In this document: positions 26,336-35,019 of the stretch, one piece after another
Position numbering within the stretch: the stretch's first letter is position 1
Layout of the letters: every line of letters starts with the position of its first letter
Origin: an uncultured Bacteroidales bacterium
GTDB taxonomy: Bacteria > Bacteroidota > Bacteroidia > Bacteroidales > Bacteroidaceae
DNA: 64,000 nt
Assembly (NCBI GenBank): GCA_902788315.1
Contig: CADAJS010000022.1
Coordinates: forward strand, 1-64,000
Direction of reading: 5' to 3'
Translations under genes and position numbers: made by a program
The notes under the pieces: generated by a model
Databases searched by the model: none
The model's input: only the letters and a program-made list of their open reading frames with translations
Told to the model about the DNA's origin: nothing

Positions 26336-27610
26336 ATAATAATCGATGATACGCCGGATGGCCCGCATGCATACGGGGCAGAAGACCGGGGCCTCGTTAA
26401 TCTTCATGCGGCACTCCTGAGCCGGGCGATAGACTCCGTGCGACTGATAGCCTCCTCCTTCGAATACGCCCACTGCGGTGTACACCTCCTTGCCACTGGG
26501 CGGTGTGGGCACAGGACAACCGGGCTGAAGCATGTCGGCCCACTTGGCAGAGAAGTCCACGAGTGTCGTCAGGTTGGGCTCCCATGGTTCGGTATCGGCA
26601 GGATACGACGTCTCGTATTGGTCGTCATAGTAATACTCGTCGGCCAGCCCGGCAAAGCTGTGTCCGAACTCGTGCACCACGACGGGACGGCTCTTCGCAT
26701 TGTGGGCCGCACTCATCAGGTAGCTGTTATAGATGCCACCGCCGCCATAATTGTCCGTATTGGCCAGAATGATGATATGCTCATAGGGCACCGTCGCCAA
26801 CACATCATGCAGACGCTTGAGGTGGAGCGTGGTCAGATAGCGATCGCTGTAGAAAGTATCGAAGCTGCTGCCTAGCACCGTCTGCCGCCAGTCGCCCTTG
26901 TGTGGGATGCTCACCCCACTCTGTTCCGAAGGCGCGGCCACAGCAATGAAGTTGAAGCGGTCGGCCATCTCGCGGAAAGGGGAATGGTCAAGCAGGGCAT
27001 CGATGCTCTCCCGGCAGTCGCGAAAGAAGCGCTTCATCTCGCCACGCCTGTACCCCTCGGCCACGAAGGCGACGTCGATCTTCTGGCGGCTGTCACCACT
27101 GCGGCGCAGATACTTCCAGCTTACGCCTGCCATCGGCTGCAAGGGGCGAAGGAGGATATCCTTCGGGTCCACACGATGACGCAGGCGACTCGTCACACGG
27201 TTATGCGTATCGGTGAGCGTCACCTCGACATCCACCGCCTCGCGCGGCATGGGCAGCAGGAAGACATTCTCGAAGGAGCGCCACAGGCGGGTGGCCTCCT
27301 CGGCCGTCTGCCACTCCTGGAACAGGCTGCTGAAGGAGTGCCGGTAGAGTGTGTCGCGCCCGAGCGTGTCGGTCATCGTCAGCTGCCCGTTTCCCTGCAG
27401 CAAGAGTCGGTCCATGTTCACGCGCCGTCCGTACCACCCCTCGGAACAGTGCAGCTCGTCGAGGCTAATCTGCTGATGACGACTGTCGCCGCTGAAGATG
27501 TAATCCACCCGCAGGGTGCGATCCTCAAAGAAATCCTCGAAGCATTGCGCCGACGATGCCATAAACGGCAGCACGGCCAGCAGCATTACACTCACGATAC
27601 GATGTTTCAT
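26312..27610 (-). CDS. Secreted M64 (IgA-protease-like) metallopeptidase
   Basis: A 432-residue secreted zinc peptidase. The signal peptide is about 1-20 (MKHRIVSVMLLAVLPFMASS). An M64 N-terminal domain covers about 25-150. The catalytic domain has HEFGHSFAGLADEY with His313, Glu314, His317 and Asp324, plus NTDNYGGGGIYNSYL just before it. The ATG at 27610 fits the signal peptide; 27622 is also possible. The natural substrate is unknown, and the IgA link is historical for one Clostridium enzyme. Confidence 0.88.
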   Translation of the reverse strand: MKHRIVSVMLLAVLPFMASSAQCFEDFFEDRTLRVDYIFSGDSRHQQISLDELHCSEGWYGRRVNMDRLLLQGNGQLTMTDTLGRDTLYRHSFSSLFQEWQTAEEATRLWRSFENVFLLPMPREAVDVEVTLTDTHNRVTSRLRHRVDPKDILLRPLQPMAGVSWKYLRRSGDSRQKIDVAFVAEGYRRGEMKRFFRDCRESIDALLDHSPFREMADRFNFIAVAAPSEQSGVSIPHKGDWRQTVLGSSFDTFYSDRYLTTLHLKRLHDVLATVPYEHIIILANTDNYGGGGIYNSYLMSAAHNAKSRPVVVHEFGHSFAGLADEYYYDDQYETSYPADTEPWEPNLTTLVDFSAKWADMLQPGCPVPTPPSGKEVYTAVGVFEGGGYQSHGVYRPAQECRMKINEAPVFCPVCMRAIRRIIDYYTEERHSL

Positions 27611-27671
27611 AATCACATTCATTTTACGCCACAAAGGTAAGGAGAAATTTCCATTTATCAGAGAAAAACAG

Positions 27672-27680
27672 TAATTTTGC
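27672..27680 (+). promoter_or_regulatory. -7 box of the HD hydrolase gene
   Basis: TAATTTTGC, about 22 bases before the ATG. A divergent TACCTTTGT box for the M64 gene lies at about 27627-27635 on the other strand. Confidence 0.6.
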
Positions 27681-27701
27681 CTCCGCCAAACGATAAAGTG
27701 T

Positions 27702-28313
27702 ATGACAAAGGAACAATTCGATACCTGCCTCCGCGCACAAGCCACCGTACTGAGCGAGATTAAGAAACGTGCCCACGAGCTCCACGCCAGCGTGAACCAA
27801 CAGTATGACGGCCAGCCCTACAGTATCCACCTGGACATGGTGGCCCAGGGAGTGAGCGACTACGGACATGAGGTGTGCCAGAGGGAAACCGACGTGCTGC
27901 CGCTCTTCTTCGGTGCATGGTTTCACGACAGTATCGAAGATGCCCGCCAGACGTACAACGACATACAGAAGACGGCACGCTCACTGGGCCTCGACGAAGA
28001 GCAGGCATACATGGCCGCAGAAATCGTCTATGCGCTGACGAACGACAAAGGGCGCACGCGGGCCGAGCGGGCCGGGGAACAATACTATGCCGGCATACGC
28101 GAGACACCCTACGCCCCGTTTATCAAACTGTGCGACCGCATGGCCAACATGTCCTATTCCTTCACGCACGACAACGAGTCGAACATGGCCATGCGCCGTA
28201 TATACAGCCGCGAGCTGCCCCACTTTCTGGCCTCCATCGACGCAGGGAGCAGCGACCAGCGCCTCTCACTGCCCTCCGACATGGTGGCATGCCTGAAGGG
28301 AATGGCCGAGTGA
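27702..28313 (+). CDS. HD-domain phosphohydrolase
   Basis: A 203-residue cytoplasmic protein with the HD metal-binding pattern: His43 in YSIHLDMV, the HD pair in FFGAWFHDSIED (about 68-79) and KLCDRMANMSYS (about 142-153). The layout resembles RelA/SpoT-type small hydrolases. The substrate is not known; a nucleotide or phosphoester is the likely class. Confidence 0.82.
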   Translation: MTKEQFDTCLRAQATVLSEIKKRAHELHASVNQQYDGQPYSIHLDMVAQGVSDYGHEVCQRETDVLPLFFGAWFHDSIEDARQTYNDIQKTARSLGLDEEQAYMAAEIVYALTNDKGRTRAERAGEQYYAGIRETPYAPFIKLCDRMANMSYSFTHDNESNMAMRRIYSRELPHFLASIDAGSSDQRLSLPSDMVACLKGMAE

Positions 28314-28339
28314 CGGACCTGTATGCGCCTCAACGCCTA

Positions 28340-28849
28340 TCACCCTCGCCGCGCCTTACGCGCAAACTCGAAGAGCGAGAGCGGCAGGTGGCAATAGCCC
28401 GTAGGATTCTTGTCCAGATAGTCCTGATGATACTCCTCGGCCGGGTAAAAGGCAGCCAGCGGCTCCACCTCCACGGCCAGCGGACGAGTGCACTTCGCCT
28501 GCTCGAGGGCCATCCTCCGGTCGATGACGGGACGGTCGGCCATGTCCGCATAATAGATGCCCGTGCGGTAACGCGTGCCCTCGTCCTCGCCCTGGCGATT
28601 CAGGCTGGTAGGGTCGATGGCGTGGAAGAAAAACTCGAGCAGGAAATCAAGCTCGAGCCGCTCATCATCGTACACCACGCGGACGGTCTCAGCATGCCCC
28701 GTGGTATCGGTATAGACTTCCTTATACGTAGGGTGCTCGGTGTGTCCGTTGGCGAAGCCAACCTGAGTCTCCACCACCCCCTCGACCTGCTTCAAATAAT
28801 GCTCCATCCCCCAGAAGCATCCGCCAGCCAGATAAATTTCCCGTTTCAT
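28340..28849 (-). CDS. msrA: Peptide methionine-S-sulfoxide reductase
   Basis: Repairs Met-S-sulfoxide in proteins. It has 169 residues; the catalytic Cys11 is in GGCFWGME, followed by VGFANGHTEHPTYKEV and YHQDYLDKNP. No MsrB domain is fused. A minus-strand TATCTTTG box lies at 28881-28888, about 30 bases before the ATG. Confidence 0.96.
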   Translation of the reverse strand: MKREIYLAGGCFWGMEHYLKQVEGVVETQVGFANGHTEHPTYKEVYTDTTGHAETVRVVYDDERLELDFLLEFFFHAIDPTSLNRQGEDEGTRYRTGIYYADMADRPVIDRRMALEQAKCTRPLAVEVEPLAAFYPAEEYHQDYLDKNPTGYCHLPLSLFEFARKARRG

Positions 28850-28934
28850 TGTCAGTCACACTTATTTTCGTTTCCGGGGACAAAGATATGTAATAAAAGC
28901 GAAACGGCAAGGCTGTAATGCCAGAAAAATGTTG

Positions 28935-28943
28935 TACCTTTGC
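28935..28943 (+). promoter_or_regulatory. -7 box of the PHP hydrolase gene
   Basis: TACCTTTGC. It places the transcription start near 28950 and excludes the first in-frame start at 28940. Confidence 0.6.
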
Positions 28944-28975
28944 ACGACATTCTGATGAACTATGGTCAACGAACT

Positions 28976-29719
28976 ATGAACTGTAACCAGACTACCCTTC
29001 GACCGCTGCTCGACGTACACACTCACACGATAGCCTCGGGCCACGCATACAACACACTGCACGAGATGGTGACTGCCGCCCGCGAGCGGGGCCTCCAGGT
29101 GCTGGGCATCACGGAACACGGCCCCAGCATTCCCGGTACGTGCTCGCTGCTCTACTTTAAGAACATGCACATCATTCCGCGCCAGATGGAAGGCCTGCGC
29201 CTGCTGTTGGGCAGCGAGATGAACATCCTGGACACTCGGGGCACACTCGACCTCGACGAGAAGTTTATCGACATGCTGGACCTGCGCATCGCCGGCATCC
29301 ATGCCATCTGCTGGCAGGGCGGAACGCGCACAGAGAACACAGAGGGTGTCATCGCTGCCATCCGACATCCCAAGATGCACATCATCAGCCATCCGGCCGA
29401 CGGCACGGCCGACCTGGACTTCGAGGCACTGGTGCTGGCAGCTAAGGAGGCGCACACGCTCCTCGAGGTGAACAACCACTCGCTGGCTCCCATCCGCCAC
29501 TTCACGAAGGCGCGTGACAACAACCTGGAACTCCTGAGACAGTGCAAGCGGCACGACATGCCCATCATCCTGGGCAGCGACGCACACATCACGTACCAGA
29601 TTGCCCAGTACGACCGTGTGCTGGAGCTGGTGAAGGAGGTGGACTTCCCCGTCGAGCAGATTTTGAACTACTGGCCCGAGAAGTTCTTCGACTTCCTGGG
29701 CATCAACCCCACGGCATGA
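28976..29719 (+). CDS. PHP-domain phosphatase (YcdX-like)
   Basis: A metal-dependent phosphoesterase of 247 residues. The PHP motifs are visible: DVHTHTIASGHAY (HxH), GITEHGPS, HIISHPADG and ILGSDAHIT near the end, giving the usual three-metal site. I chose the ATG at 28976 (MNCNQTT); 28955 is in frame too. The bases around the start, GAACTATGAACTGT, match the edge of the intergenic repeat family at 21.5 and 24.1 kb. The next gene follows after 37 bases. Confidence 0.88.
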   Translation: MNCNQTTLRPLLDVHTHTIASGHAYNTLHEMVTAARERGLQVLGITEHGPSIPGTCSLLYFKNMHIIPRQMEGLRLLLGSEMNILDTRGTLDLDEKFIDMLDLRIAGIHAICWQGGTRTENTEGVIAAIRHPKMHIISHPADGTADLDFEALVLAAKEAHTLLEVNNHSLAPIRHFTKARDNNLELLRQCKRHDMPIILGSDAHITYQIAQYDRVLELVKEVDFPVEQILNYWPEKFFDFLGINPTA

Positions 29720-29756
29720 GACACATCAGACCACACGACATAAAAACCAGTAAAGC

Positions 29757-30032
29757 ATGAAGACCACACGACTGACACGCTGCGACAACTATTGGCAGGC
29801 CAACCTGCTGAAGGGAGCGCTGGAGAGCGCAGGCATTCCATGTGCCGTACACAACGAGTTCAACCTGTACAGTTTCGGCATCGCCAATGGCATGACGGGC
29901 GTGGACGTACTCGTCTATGAGGACGACCTGGAACGTGCCCGGGAACTGATGAACAACGTGCTTCAAGAAAGCGGAGAAGAACCCGAGGGCTGGGACGAAG
30001 CGACAGAAGAAGGCGAAACACCCGAGCCGTAG
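29757..30032 (+). CDS. DUF2007-type small protein
   Basis: A 91-residue protein with a ferredoxin-like DUF2007 pattern: YWQANLLKGALESAGIPC (12-29), then GVDVLVYEDDLERARELM, and an acidic tail. Described as putative signal-transducing, but no function is proven. It is probably co-transcribed with the PHP gene and ends three bases before the convergent pfkA stop. Confidence 0.85.
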   Translation: MKTTRLTRCDNYWQANLLKGALESAGIPCAVHNEFNLYSFGIANGMTGVDVLVYEDDLERARELMNNVLQESGEEPEGWDEATEEGETPEP

Positions 30033-30035
30033 AGG

Positions 30036-31013
30036 TCAGATACTCAGCACAGCCAGCACGTTGAGCAGTTCCTCCTTGATAGGCTTGTTGCTCTTGATGG
30101 CGTTCGAGAACGGCACATAGACCACTTCGTCGTTCTTGATACCCATCATCACATTGCGCTGTCCTTCCAGGAGGGCCTGGATGGCAGCCACGCCAAGCCT
30201 GCTGGCCAGGATGCGGTCGCCGGCGCTGGGACTGCCGCCACGCTGCAGGTGGCCCAGAATGGAGACACGCACGTCGTACTCGGGATATTCCTTGCGAACG
30301 CGTTCGGCATAATACATGGCACCACACTTAGGGCTCTCGCTCACCAGCACGATGCTACTGTTCTTGCTCTTGCGAATGCCACGCTTGATAAACTGCTCCA
30401 GCTGGTCGGCATCCGTGTCCACCTCAGGAATGATTGCCGCCTCGGCGCCTGCAGCGATGGCGCTGTTCTGAGCCAGGAAACCGGCATCGCGCCCCATCAC
30501 TTCGACGAAGAAGATACGTTCGTGACTGGTAGCCGTATCACGGATGCGGTCCACACATTCCATGATGGTGTTCAGCGTAGTGTCATAGCCGATAGTGAGG
30601 TCGGTGCCGTTCAGGTCGTTGTCTATCGTGCCGGGCAGGCCGATACAGGGCACGTCAAACTCCTGGGCAAAGATGCGCGCACCAGTGAGCGAACCGTTGC
30701 CACCGATAATCACCAGCGCATCGATACCGCGTTTCACCATATTGTCATAAGCTTTCCGGCGGCCCTCGGCGGTCTCAAACTCCTTGCTCCGTGCCGTTTT
30801 CAGAATAGTTCCGCCACGCTGGATGATATTACTCACATTCTCGGTGTGGAACTCGACGATCTCGTCATTAATCAGTCCTTCGTAGCCACGATATATGGCC
30901 ATGACACGAAACTCATTGGCAATAGCCGCACGTGTCACGGCACGTATTGCCGCATTCATCCCCGGAGCGTCGCCGCCACTGGTCAGCACGCCGATACATT
31001 CAATCTTTCTCAT
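30036..31013 (-). CDS. pfkA: 6-phosphofructokinase
   Basis: Phosphorylates fructose-6-phosphate in glycolysis. It has 325 residues: nucleotide loop [10 protein letters not shown] (11-20), catalytic GTIDNDL (128-134), substrate-binding [12 protein letters not shown], and [11 protein letters not shown]. The usual GGDGS motif reads IGGNGSL, with Asn106 where E. coli PfkA has a metal-associated Asp. I believe this occurs in some Bacteroidales paralogues. Three tandem copies of an 88-bp promoter cassette lie upstream. Confidence 0.95.
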   Translation of the reverse strand: MRKIECIGVLTSGGDAPGMNAAIRAVTRAAIANEFRVMAIYRGYEGLINDEIVEFHTENVSNIIQRGGTILKTARSKEFETAEGRRKAYDNMVKRGIDALVIIGGNGSLTGARIFAQEFDVPCIGLPGTIDNDLNGTDLTIGYDTTLNTIMECVDRIRDTATSHERIFFVEVMGRDAGFLAQNSAIAAGAEAAIIPEVDTDADQLEQFIKRGIRKSKNSSIVLVSESPKCGAMYYAERVRKEYPEYDVRVSILGHLQRGGSPSAGDRILASRLGVAAIQALLEGQRNVMMGIKNDEVVYVPFSNAIKSNKPIKEELLNVLAVLSI

Positions 31014-31068
31014 ACCTTATTATAATATATATATGCGAACAGCATGACGCCACTTCGCTTTCGCGGGA

Positions 31069-31290
31069 CAAAGTTACGAATAAGCGAGCAGAGTGCAAAA
31101 AGAAAAGCCAAGATTTTCATTTTTGCACGCTTGAGCGGAAGAAACTTCGGCGAAGCCAAAGTTACGAATAAGCGAGGAGAGTGCAAAAAGAAAAGCCAAG
31201 ATTTTCATTTTTGCACGCTCGAGCGAGAGTAACTTCGGCAGAGCCAAAGTTACGAATAAGCGAGGAGAGTGCAAAAAGAATTTGGTTCTT
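31069..31290 (-). promoter_or_regulatory. Triple 88-bp promoter cassette upstream of pfkA
   Basis: Read on the minus strand, three promoters of identical form TTTG-N19-TAACTTTG lie at 31069-31099, 31157-31187 and 31245-31275, exactly 88 bp apart. Units 1 and 2 differ at about seven of 88 bases; unit 3 is cut off after about 44. The spacer reads CACTCTnCTCGCTTATTCG. The nearest -7 box is 56 bases from the ATG. The rest of the 627-bp gap to the next gene (31014-31640) has a 13-bp inverted repeat and no gene. Confidence 0.85.
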
Positions 31291-31358
31291 TTTTCATGCG
31301 CCCCAAGGCAACGAAGGGGACACAGGGTGTGACAAAGGCGGCACAGGGGCAGAAAAAC

Positions 31359-31432
31359 GGTGGAGTGCCACCAAGAGGGCCGTGGCACTCCACCAAATCA
31401 TTTGTGGCACTCCACCAAACTGCCGGTGGCAC
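31359..31432. repeat. 13-bp inverted repeat with an extra direct copy
   Basis: GGTGGAGTGCCAC at 31359-31371 is complemented perfectly by GTGGCACTCCACC at 31382-31394, and the latter is repeated at 31404-31416, with a partial GGTGGCAC at 31425. Two alternative hairpins are possible. There is no T-run. Confidence 0.85.
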
Positions 31433-31640
31433 TTGCCGCCATCGACACCCCCACTCCGTGCGAATACATGACGAGGGCGGCTCTCATCGCTACAGAAAGC
31501 AGTGGAAGAGTCCAAGTAAGGCCGATTTTAACATACTTTAACATGAGAGGGGATGCGAAAACCCATATTATTTTTGTAAATTTGCGCTGTGTTACCGATA
31601 AAGGCAACGAGATGAACCCAGAAAAGTAAAGAGAATAAAG

Positions 31641-31970
31641 ATGTTTCAAGGACTGAAGAACGACCTCTACCTTTGGTGGTGGGCATCCACAAAAAAGGTA
31701 AAGGGAATACAGGGGATGAGCCTTGTAAGAGAGTATGTTACCTACGGAAAAGGGGTAACCGACCTTACATGGAAGATAAAATACAGGAGCAAGAAAGACA
31801 AGAAAGAACAGGCGCGCTATATCAGCGAACGTGTCAACGACTGGAACCTGATTAACACAATCCGGAAAATAGAACGCGAGCGTCTGCCACGCGAAATCGA
31901 GCTGCTGAAAGAGTCAGTAACGAAGGGAAAAGAAGCCGCAGGCAATCCGAAAAGTACGAAAATAGAGTGA
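31641..31970 (+). CDS. Small basic protein of unknown function
   Basis: A 109-residue protein that I do not recognise. It begins MFQGLKNDLYLWWWASTKKV and is Lys/Arg/Glu rich, with a predicted helical C-terminal half and no signal peptide. A -7 box TAAATTTGC lies at 31577-31585, about 55 bases before the ATG, and a hairpin with a T-run follows at 31992-32025. This promoter-ORF-terminator arrangement supports a real gene. Confidence 0.6.
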   Translation: MFQGLKNDLYLWWWASTKKVKGIQGMSLVREYVTYGKGVTDLTWKIKYRSKKDKKEQARYISERVNDWNLINTIRKIERERLPREIELLKESVTKGKEAAGNPKSTKIE

Positions 31971-31991
31971 TATACAAGAAAAAAGACGAAA

Positions 31992-32038
31992 GAAAACGCG
32001 AAATGCTTGGTCACTTCGCGTTTTCTTCGTATCTTTGC
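31992..32038 (+). promoter_or_regulatory. Terminator hairpin overlapping the rpsA promoter
   Basis: An 11-bp stem GAAAACGCGAA/TTCGCGTTTTC (31992-32002 and 32015-32025) ends the upstream small gene. The rpsA -7 box TATCTTTGC is at 32030-32038, and its TTGG -33 element (32007-32010) lies in the hairpin loop, 19 bases away. Confidence 0.65.
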
Positions 32039-32099
32039 AGCCGAGTTTAATTCAACATAAAGTCTCATTTTATCTAACTAATTATCAAAAATTATCTGT

Positions 32100-33893
32100 A
32101 TGGCAGATTTAAAGAACGTTGCACCCATTGAGGACTTCGATTGGGAAGGCTATGCCAAGGGTGACAGCAACACTGAGGTGAGCCGTGAGGCTCAGGAGGA
32201 AGCCTACGCCGGCTCCCTGAACAAAATCAACGACTACGACGTGGTCGATGGTACGGTTATCGCAATGAACAAGCGCGAAGTGGTAGTGAACATCGGCTTC
32301 AAGAGCGATGGAATCATTCCCGCAAGCGAATTCCGCTACAACCCCGACCTCAAGGTGGGCGACACGGTGGAAGTGTACATTGAGAACCAGGAGGACAAGA
32401 AAGGCCAGCTGATCCTCTCGCACAAGAAGGCACGCGCAAGCCGCTCGTGGGACCGCGTGAACCAGGCCATGGAGAACGAGGAAATCGTGAAGGGCTACGT
32501 GAAGTGCCGCACAAAGGGTGGCATGATCGTGGACGTATTCGGCATCGAGGCATTCCTGCCCGGCAGCCAGATTGACGTGAAGCCCATCCGCGACTATGAC
32601 ATCTTTGTAGGCAAGACCATGGAGTTCCAGATTGTCAAGATCAATCAGGAATACAAGAACGTGGTGGTGAGTCACAAGGCACTCATCGAAGCCGAACTGG
32701 AGAAGCAGAAGAAGGAAATCATCAGCCGCCTCGAGAAGGGCCAGGTGCTCGAGGGCACCGTGAAGAACATCACCAGCTACGGTGTGTTCATCGACCTGGG
32801 CGGCGTAGATGGTCTGATTCATATCACCGACCTCTCTTGGGGACGCGTGAGCGACCCGCACGAGGTTGTGGAACTCGATCAGAAACTTAACGTAGTGATT
32901 CTGGACTTCGACAACGAGCGCAAGCGTATCGCACTCGGCCTGAAGCAGCTTACGCCGCATCCCTGGGATGCACTCGACGAGAACCTGAAGGTGGGCGACC
33001 ACGTGAAGGGCAAGGTAGTGGTGATGGCCGACTACGGCGCATTCATCGAAATAGCACCGGGCATCGAAGGTCTCATCCACGTGAGCGAGATGTCTTGGAG
33101 CCAGCACCTGCGCAGCGCTCAGGACTTCATGAAGGTAGGCGACGAGGTTGAGGCCGTCATCCTGACACTCGACCGCGAGGAGCGCAAGATGTCGCTCGGC
33201 ATCAAGCAGCTCAAGGACGATCCTTGGGAGAACATCGAAGAGCGCTACCCCATCGGCAGCAAGCACACAGCCAAGGTACGCAACTTCACCAACTTCGGCA
33301 TCTTCGTGGAGATTGAGGAAGGCGTGGACGGACTGATCCACATCAGCGACCTCAGCTGGACGAAGAAGATCAAACACCCCAGCGAATTCACACAGATCGG
33401 TGCAGAGATTGAGGTTTGCGTCCTCGAGATTGACAAGGCCAACCGTCGCCTCTCCCTCGGCCACAAGCAGCTGGAGGAGAATCCTTGGGACGTATTCGAA
33501 ACTGTCTTCACTCAGGACAGCATCCACGAAGGTACCATCGTGGAGATGCTCGACAAGGGCGCAGTCATCCAGCTCGAGTACGGCGTGGAAGGCTTTGCCA
33601 CTCCGAAGCACCTCGTGAAGGAAGACGGCAGCCAGGCACAGCTGAACGAGAAACTGCCCTTCAAGGTAATCGAGTTCAACAAGGAAAGCCACCGCATCTT
33701 CCTCTCCCACAGCCGCATCTACGAAGACGTACAGCGCGCCGAGGCACGTGCCGAGAAGAAGAAGAGCACACGCCCGGCCGGCCACAAGGAGGAGACACCC
33801 GTCATCCAGAACCAGGCCGCAAGCACCACGCTCGGCGATATCGATGCACTGGCAGCACTGAAGGCCAAGATGCAGAGCGGCGAGGCTGAGTAA
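32100..33893 (+). CDS. rpsA: Ribosomal protein S1
   Basis: S1 binds mRNA on the 30S subunit and aids initiation; in Bacteroidetes, which use few Shine-Dalgarno sites, it is thought to matter greatly. It has 597 residues with about six S1 (OB-fold) repeats, for example GTVKNITSYGVFIDLGGVDG and AKVRNFTNFGIFVEIEEGVD, and a charged C-terminal tail. It ends in a strong terminator and has its own promoter with a leader of about 55 nt. Confidence 0.96.
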   Translation: MADLKNVAPIEDFDWEGYAKGDSNTEVSREAQEEAYAGSLNKINDYDVVDGTVIAMNKREVVVNIGFKSDGIIPASEFRYNPDLKVGDTVEVYIENQEDKKGQLILSHKKARASRSWDRVNQAMENEEIVKGYVKCRTKGGMIVDVFGIEAFLPGSQIDVKPIRDYDIFVGKTMEFQIVKINQEYKNVVVSHKALIEAELEKQKKEIISRLEKGQVLEGTVKNITSYGVFIDLGGVDGLIHITDLSWGRVSDPHEVVELDQKLNVVILDFDNERKRIALGLKQLTPHPWDALDENLKVGDHVKGKVVVMADYGAFIEIAPGIEGLIHVSEMSWSQHLRSAQDFMKVGDEVEAVILTLDREERKMSLGIKQLKDDPWENIEERYPIGSKHTAKVRNFTNFGIFVEIEEGVDGLIHISDLSWTKKIKHPSEFTQIGAEIEVCVLEIDKANRRLSLGHKQLEENPWDVFETVFTQDSIHEGTIVEMLDKGAVIQLEYGVEGFATPKHLVKEDGSQAQLNEKLPFKVIEFNKESHRIFLSHSRIYEDVQRAEARAEKKKSTRPAGHKEETPVIQNQAASTTLGDIDALAALKAKMQSGEAE

Positions 33894-33926
33894 GCCCGGC
33901 CGCCACGTTCGACAGAACAACCAACG

Positions 33927-33964
33927 ATGGGTGGTCTCTATGCATGGAGACCACCCATTTTTTT
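33927..33964 (+). terminator. rpsA terminator
   Basis: Perfect 12-bp stem ATGGGTGGTCTC/GAGACCACCCAT followed by seven T. Confidence 0.92.
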
Positions 33965-33987
33965 CTCATCCGCAAAGGAGCACAAGC

Positions 33988-34905
33988 ATGGAAACCTTTA
34001 ACATACACATCCTGGGGTGCGGCAGCGCCAAACCCTCGCTGAGGCACAACTCGTCGTGTCAAATCGTGGACATACGAGGTAAGCTGTACATGATCGACTG
34101 CGGCGAGGGAGCACAGGTGGAGTTCACACGCCAAAGGCTCAACATGAACCGGTTGGGCCACATCTTCATCAGCCACAACCACGGCGACCACGTCTTTGGC
34201 TTGCCAGGCTTCATCAGCACGATGGGACTGTTGGGACGCACCGCCGAACTGCACATCCACGGCCCACAGCAGGTGGAGAAACTGCTCCAAGTCACCCTCG
34301 AAACATACTGTCAGGGAATGGACTACGAAGTACACTTCTACCCCATCGACACCACGCTCCACCAACTCGTATATGAAGATCGGAGCATGGAGGTATGGAG
34401 CTTGCCGCTCAAGCATCGCGTGCCCTGCTGCGGCTATCTGTTCCGCGAGAAACCTGGACTGCCCCATATACGCCGAGAAATCATCGACGCATACGGCATC
34501 CCCACCTCCCAGATAAACAACATCAAAGCCGGTGCCTCGTGGACACTGCCCGACGGCACCGTAATACGCCACGAACAGATGACCACGCCACCCACGCCCA
34601 CCCGTTCCTACGCCTATTGCTCCGACACAGCCTATCTGCCAGAGCTGAGCAAAATGATACGCGGCTGCAACCTACTGTATCACGAAGCCACCTATCCAGC
34701 CGCACTGGAGGCACTTGCCGACGAATATATGCACAGCACATCGCAGCAGGCCGCCCGCATCGCGGCCGACGCACAAGCAGGCCAGCTCTGCATCGGACAC
34801 TACAGCGGACGAATCGAGGACGAGACAGCCCATCTGCACGAAGCACAGGAAATCTTCCCAAACACCCTGCTCACACGCGAAGGAATGGTAATCAAGGTGA
34901 AATAA
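33988..34905 (+). CDS. rnz: Ribonuclease Z
   Basis: Endonuclease that cuts the 3' trailer from tRNA precursors. It has 305 residues with a metallo-beta-lactamase fold: SHNHGDHVFG (62-71, zinc ligands H63, H65, D67, H68), LKHRVPCCGYLF, and CIGHYSGR near the C-terminus. The ATG at 33988 is set by AAAGGAG eight bases upstream, a rare strong ribosome binding site here; the frame stays open to 33931 through the rpsA terminator. Confidence 0.95.
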   Translation: METFNIHILGCGSAKPSLRHNSSCQIVDIRGKLYMIDCGEGAQVEFTRQRLNMNRLGHIFISHNHGDHVFGLPGFISTMGLLGRTAELHIHGPQQVEKLLQVTLETYCQGMDYEVHFYPIDTTLHQLVYEDRSMEVWSLPLKHRVPCCGYLFREKPGLPHIRREIIDAYGIPTSQINNIKAGASWTLPDGTVIRHEQMTTPPTPTRSYAYCSDTAYLPELSKMIRGCNLLYHEATYPAALEALADEYMHSTSQQAARIAADAQAGQLCIGHYSGRIEDETAHLHEAQEIFPNTLLTREGMVIKVK

Positions 34906-34967
34906 AACGAGAAAACAGATGCGAAACAACAAAATATCTCCCGAAAACACACTTTTTTGAAAAAAAA

Positions 34968-35000
34968 TTTGGCACTATAAAATAAAAGAACTAACTTTGC
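34968..35000 (+). promoter_or_regulatory. Promoter of the small secreted tail-domain protein
   Basis: TTTG at 34968-34971, 20 bases, TAACTTTGC at 34992-35000. The start would fall about 12 bases before the ATG. Confidence 0.75.
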
Positions 35001-35019
35001 GTTAGGAAAGACTGAGAAA

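Noticed and set aside
31269..31541. 90-codon ORF upstream of the small unknown gene
   Set aside because: It covers the inverted repeat at 31359-31416, which explains its composition, and no promoter or conserved motif supports it.
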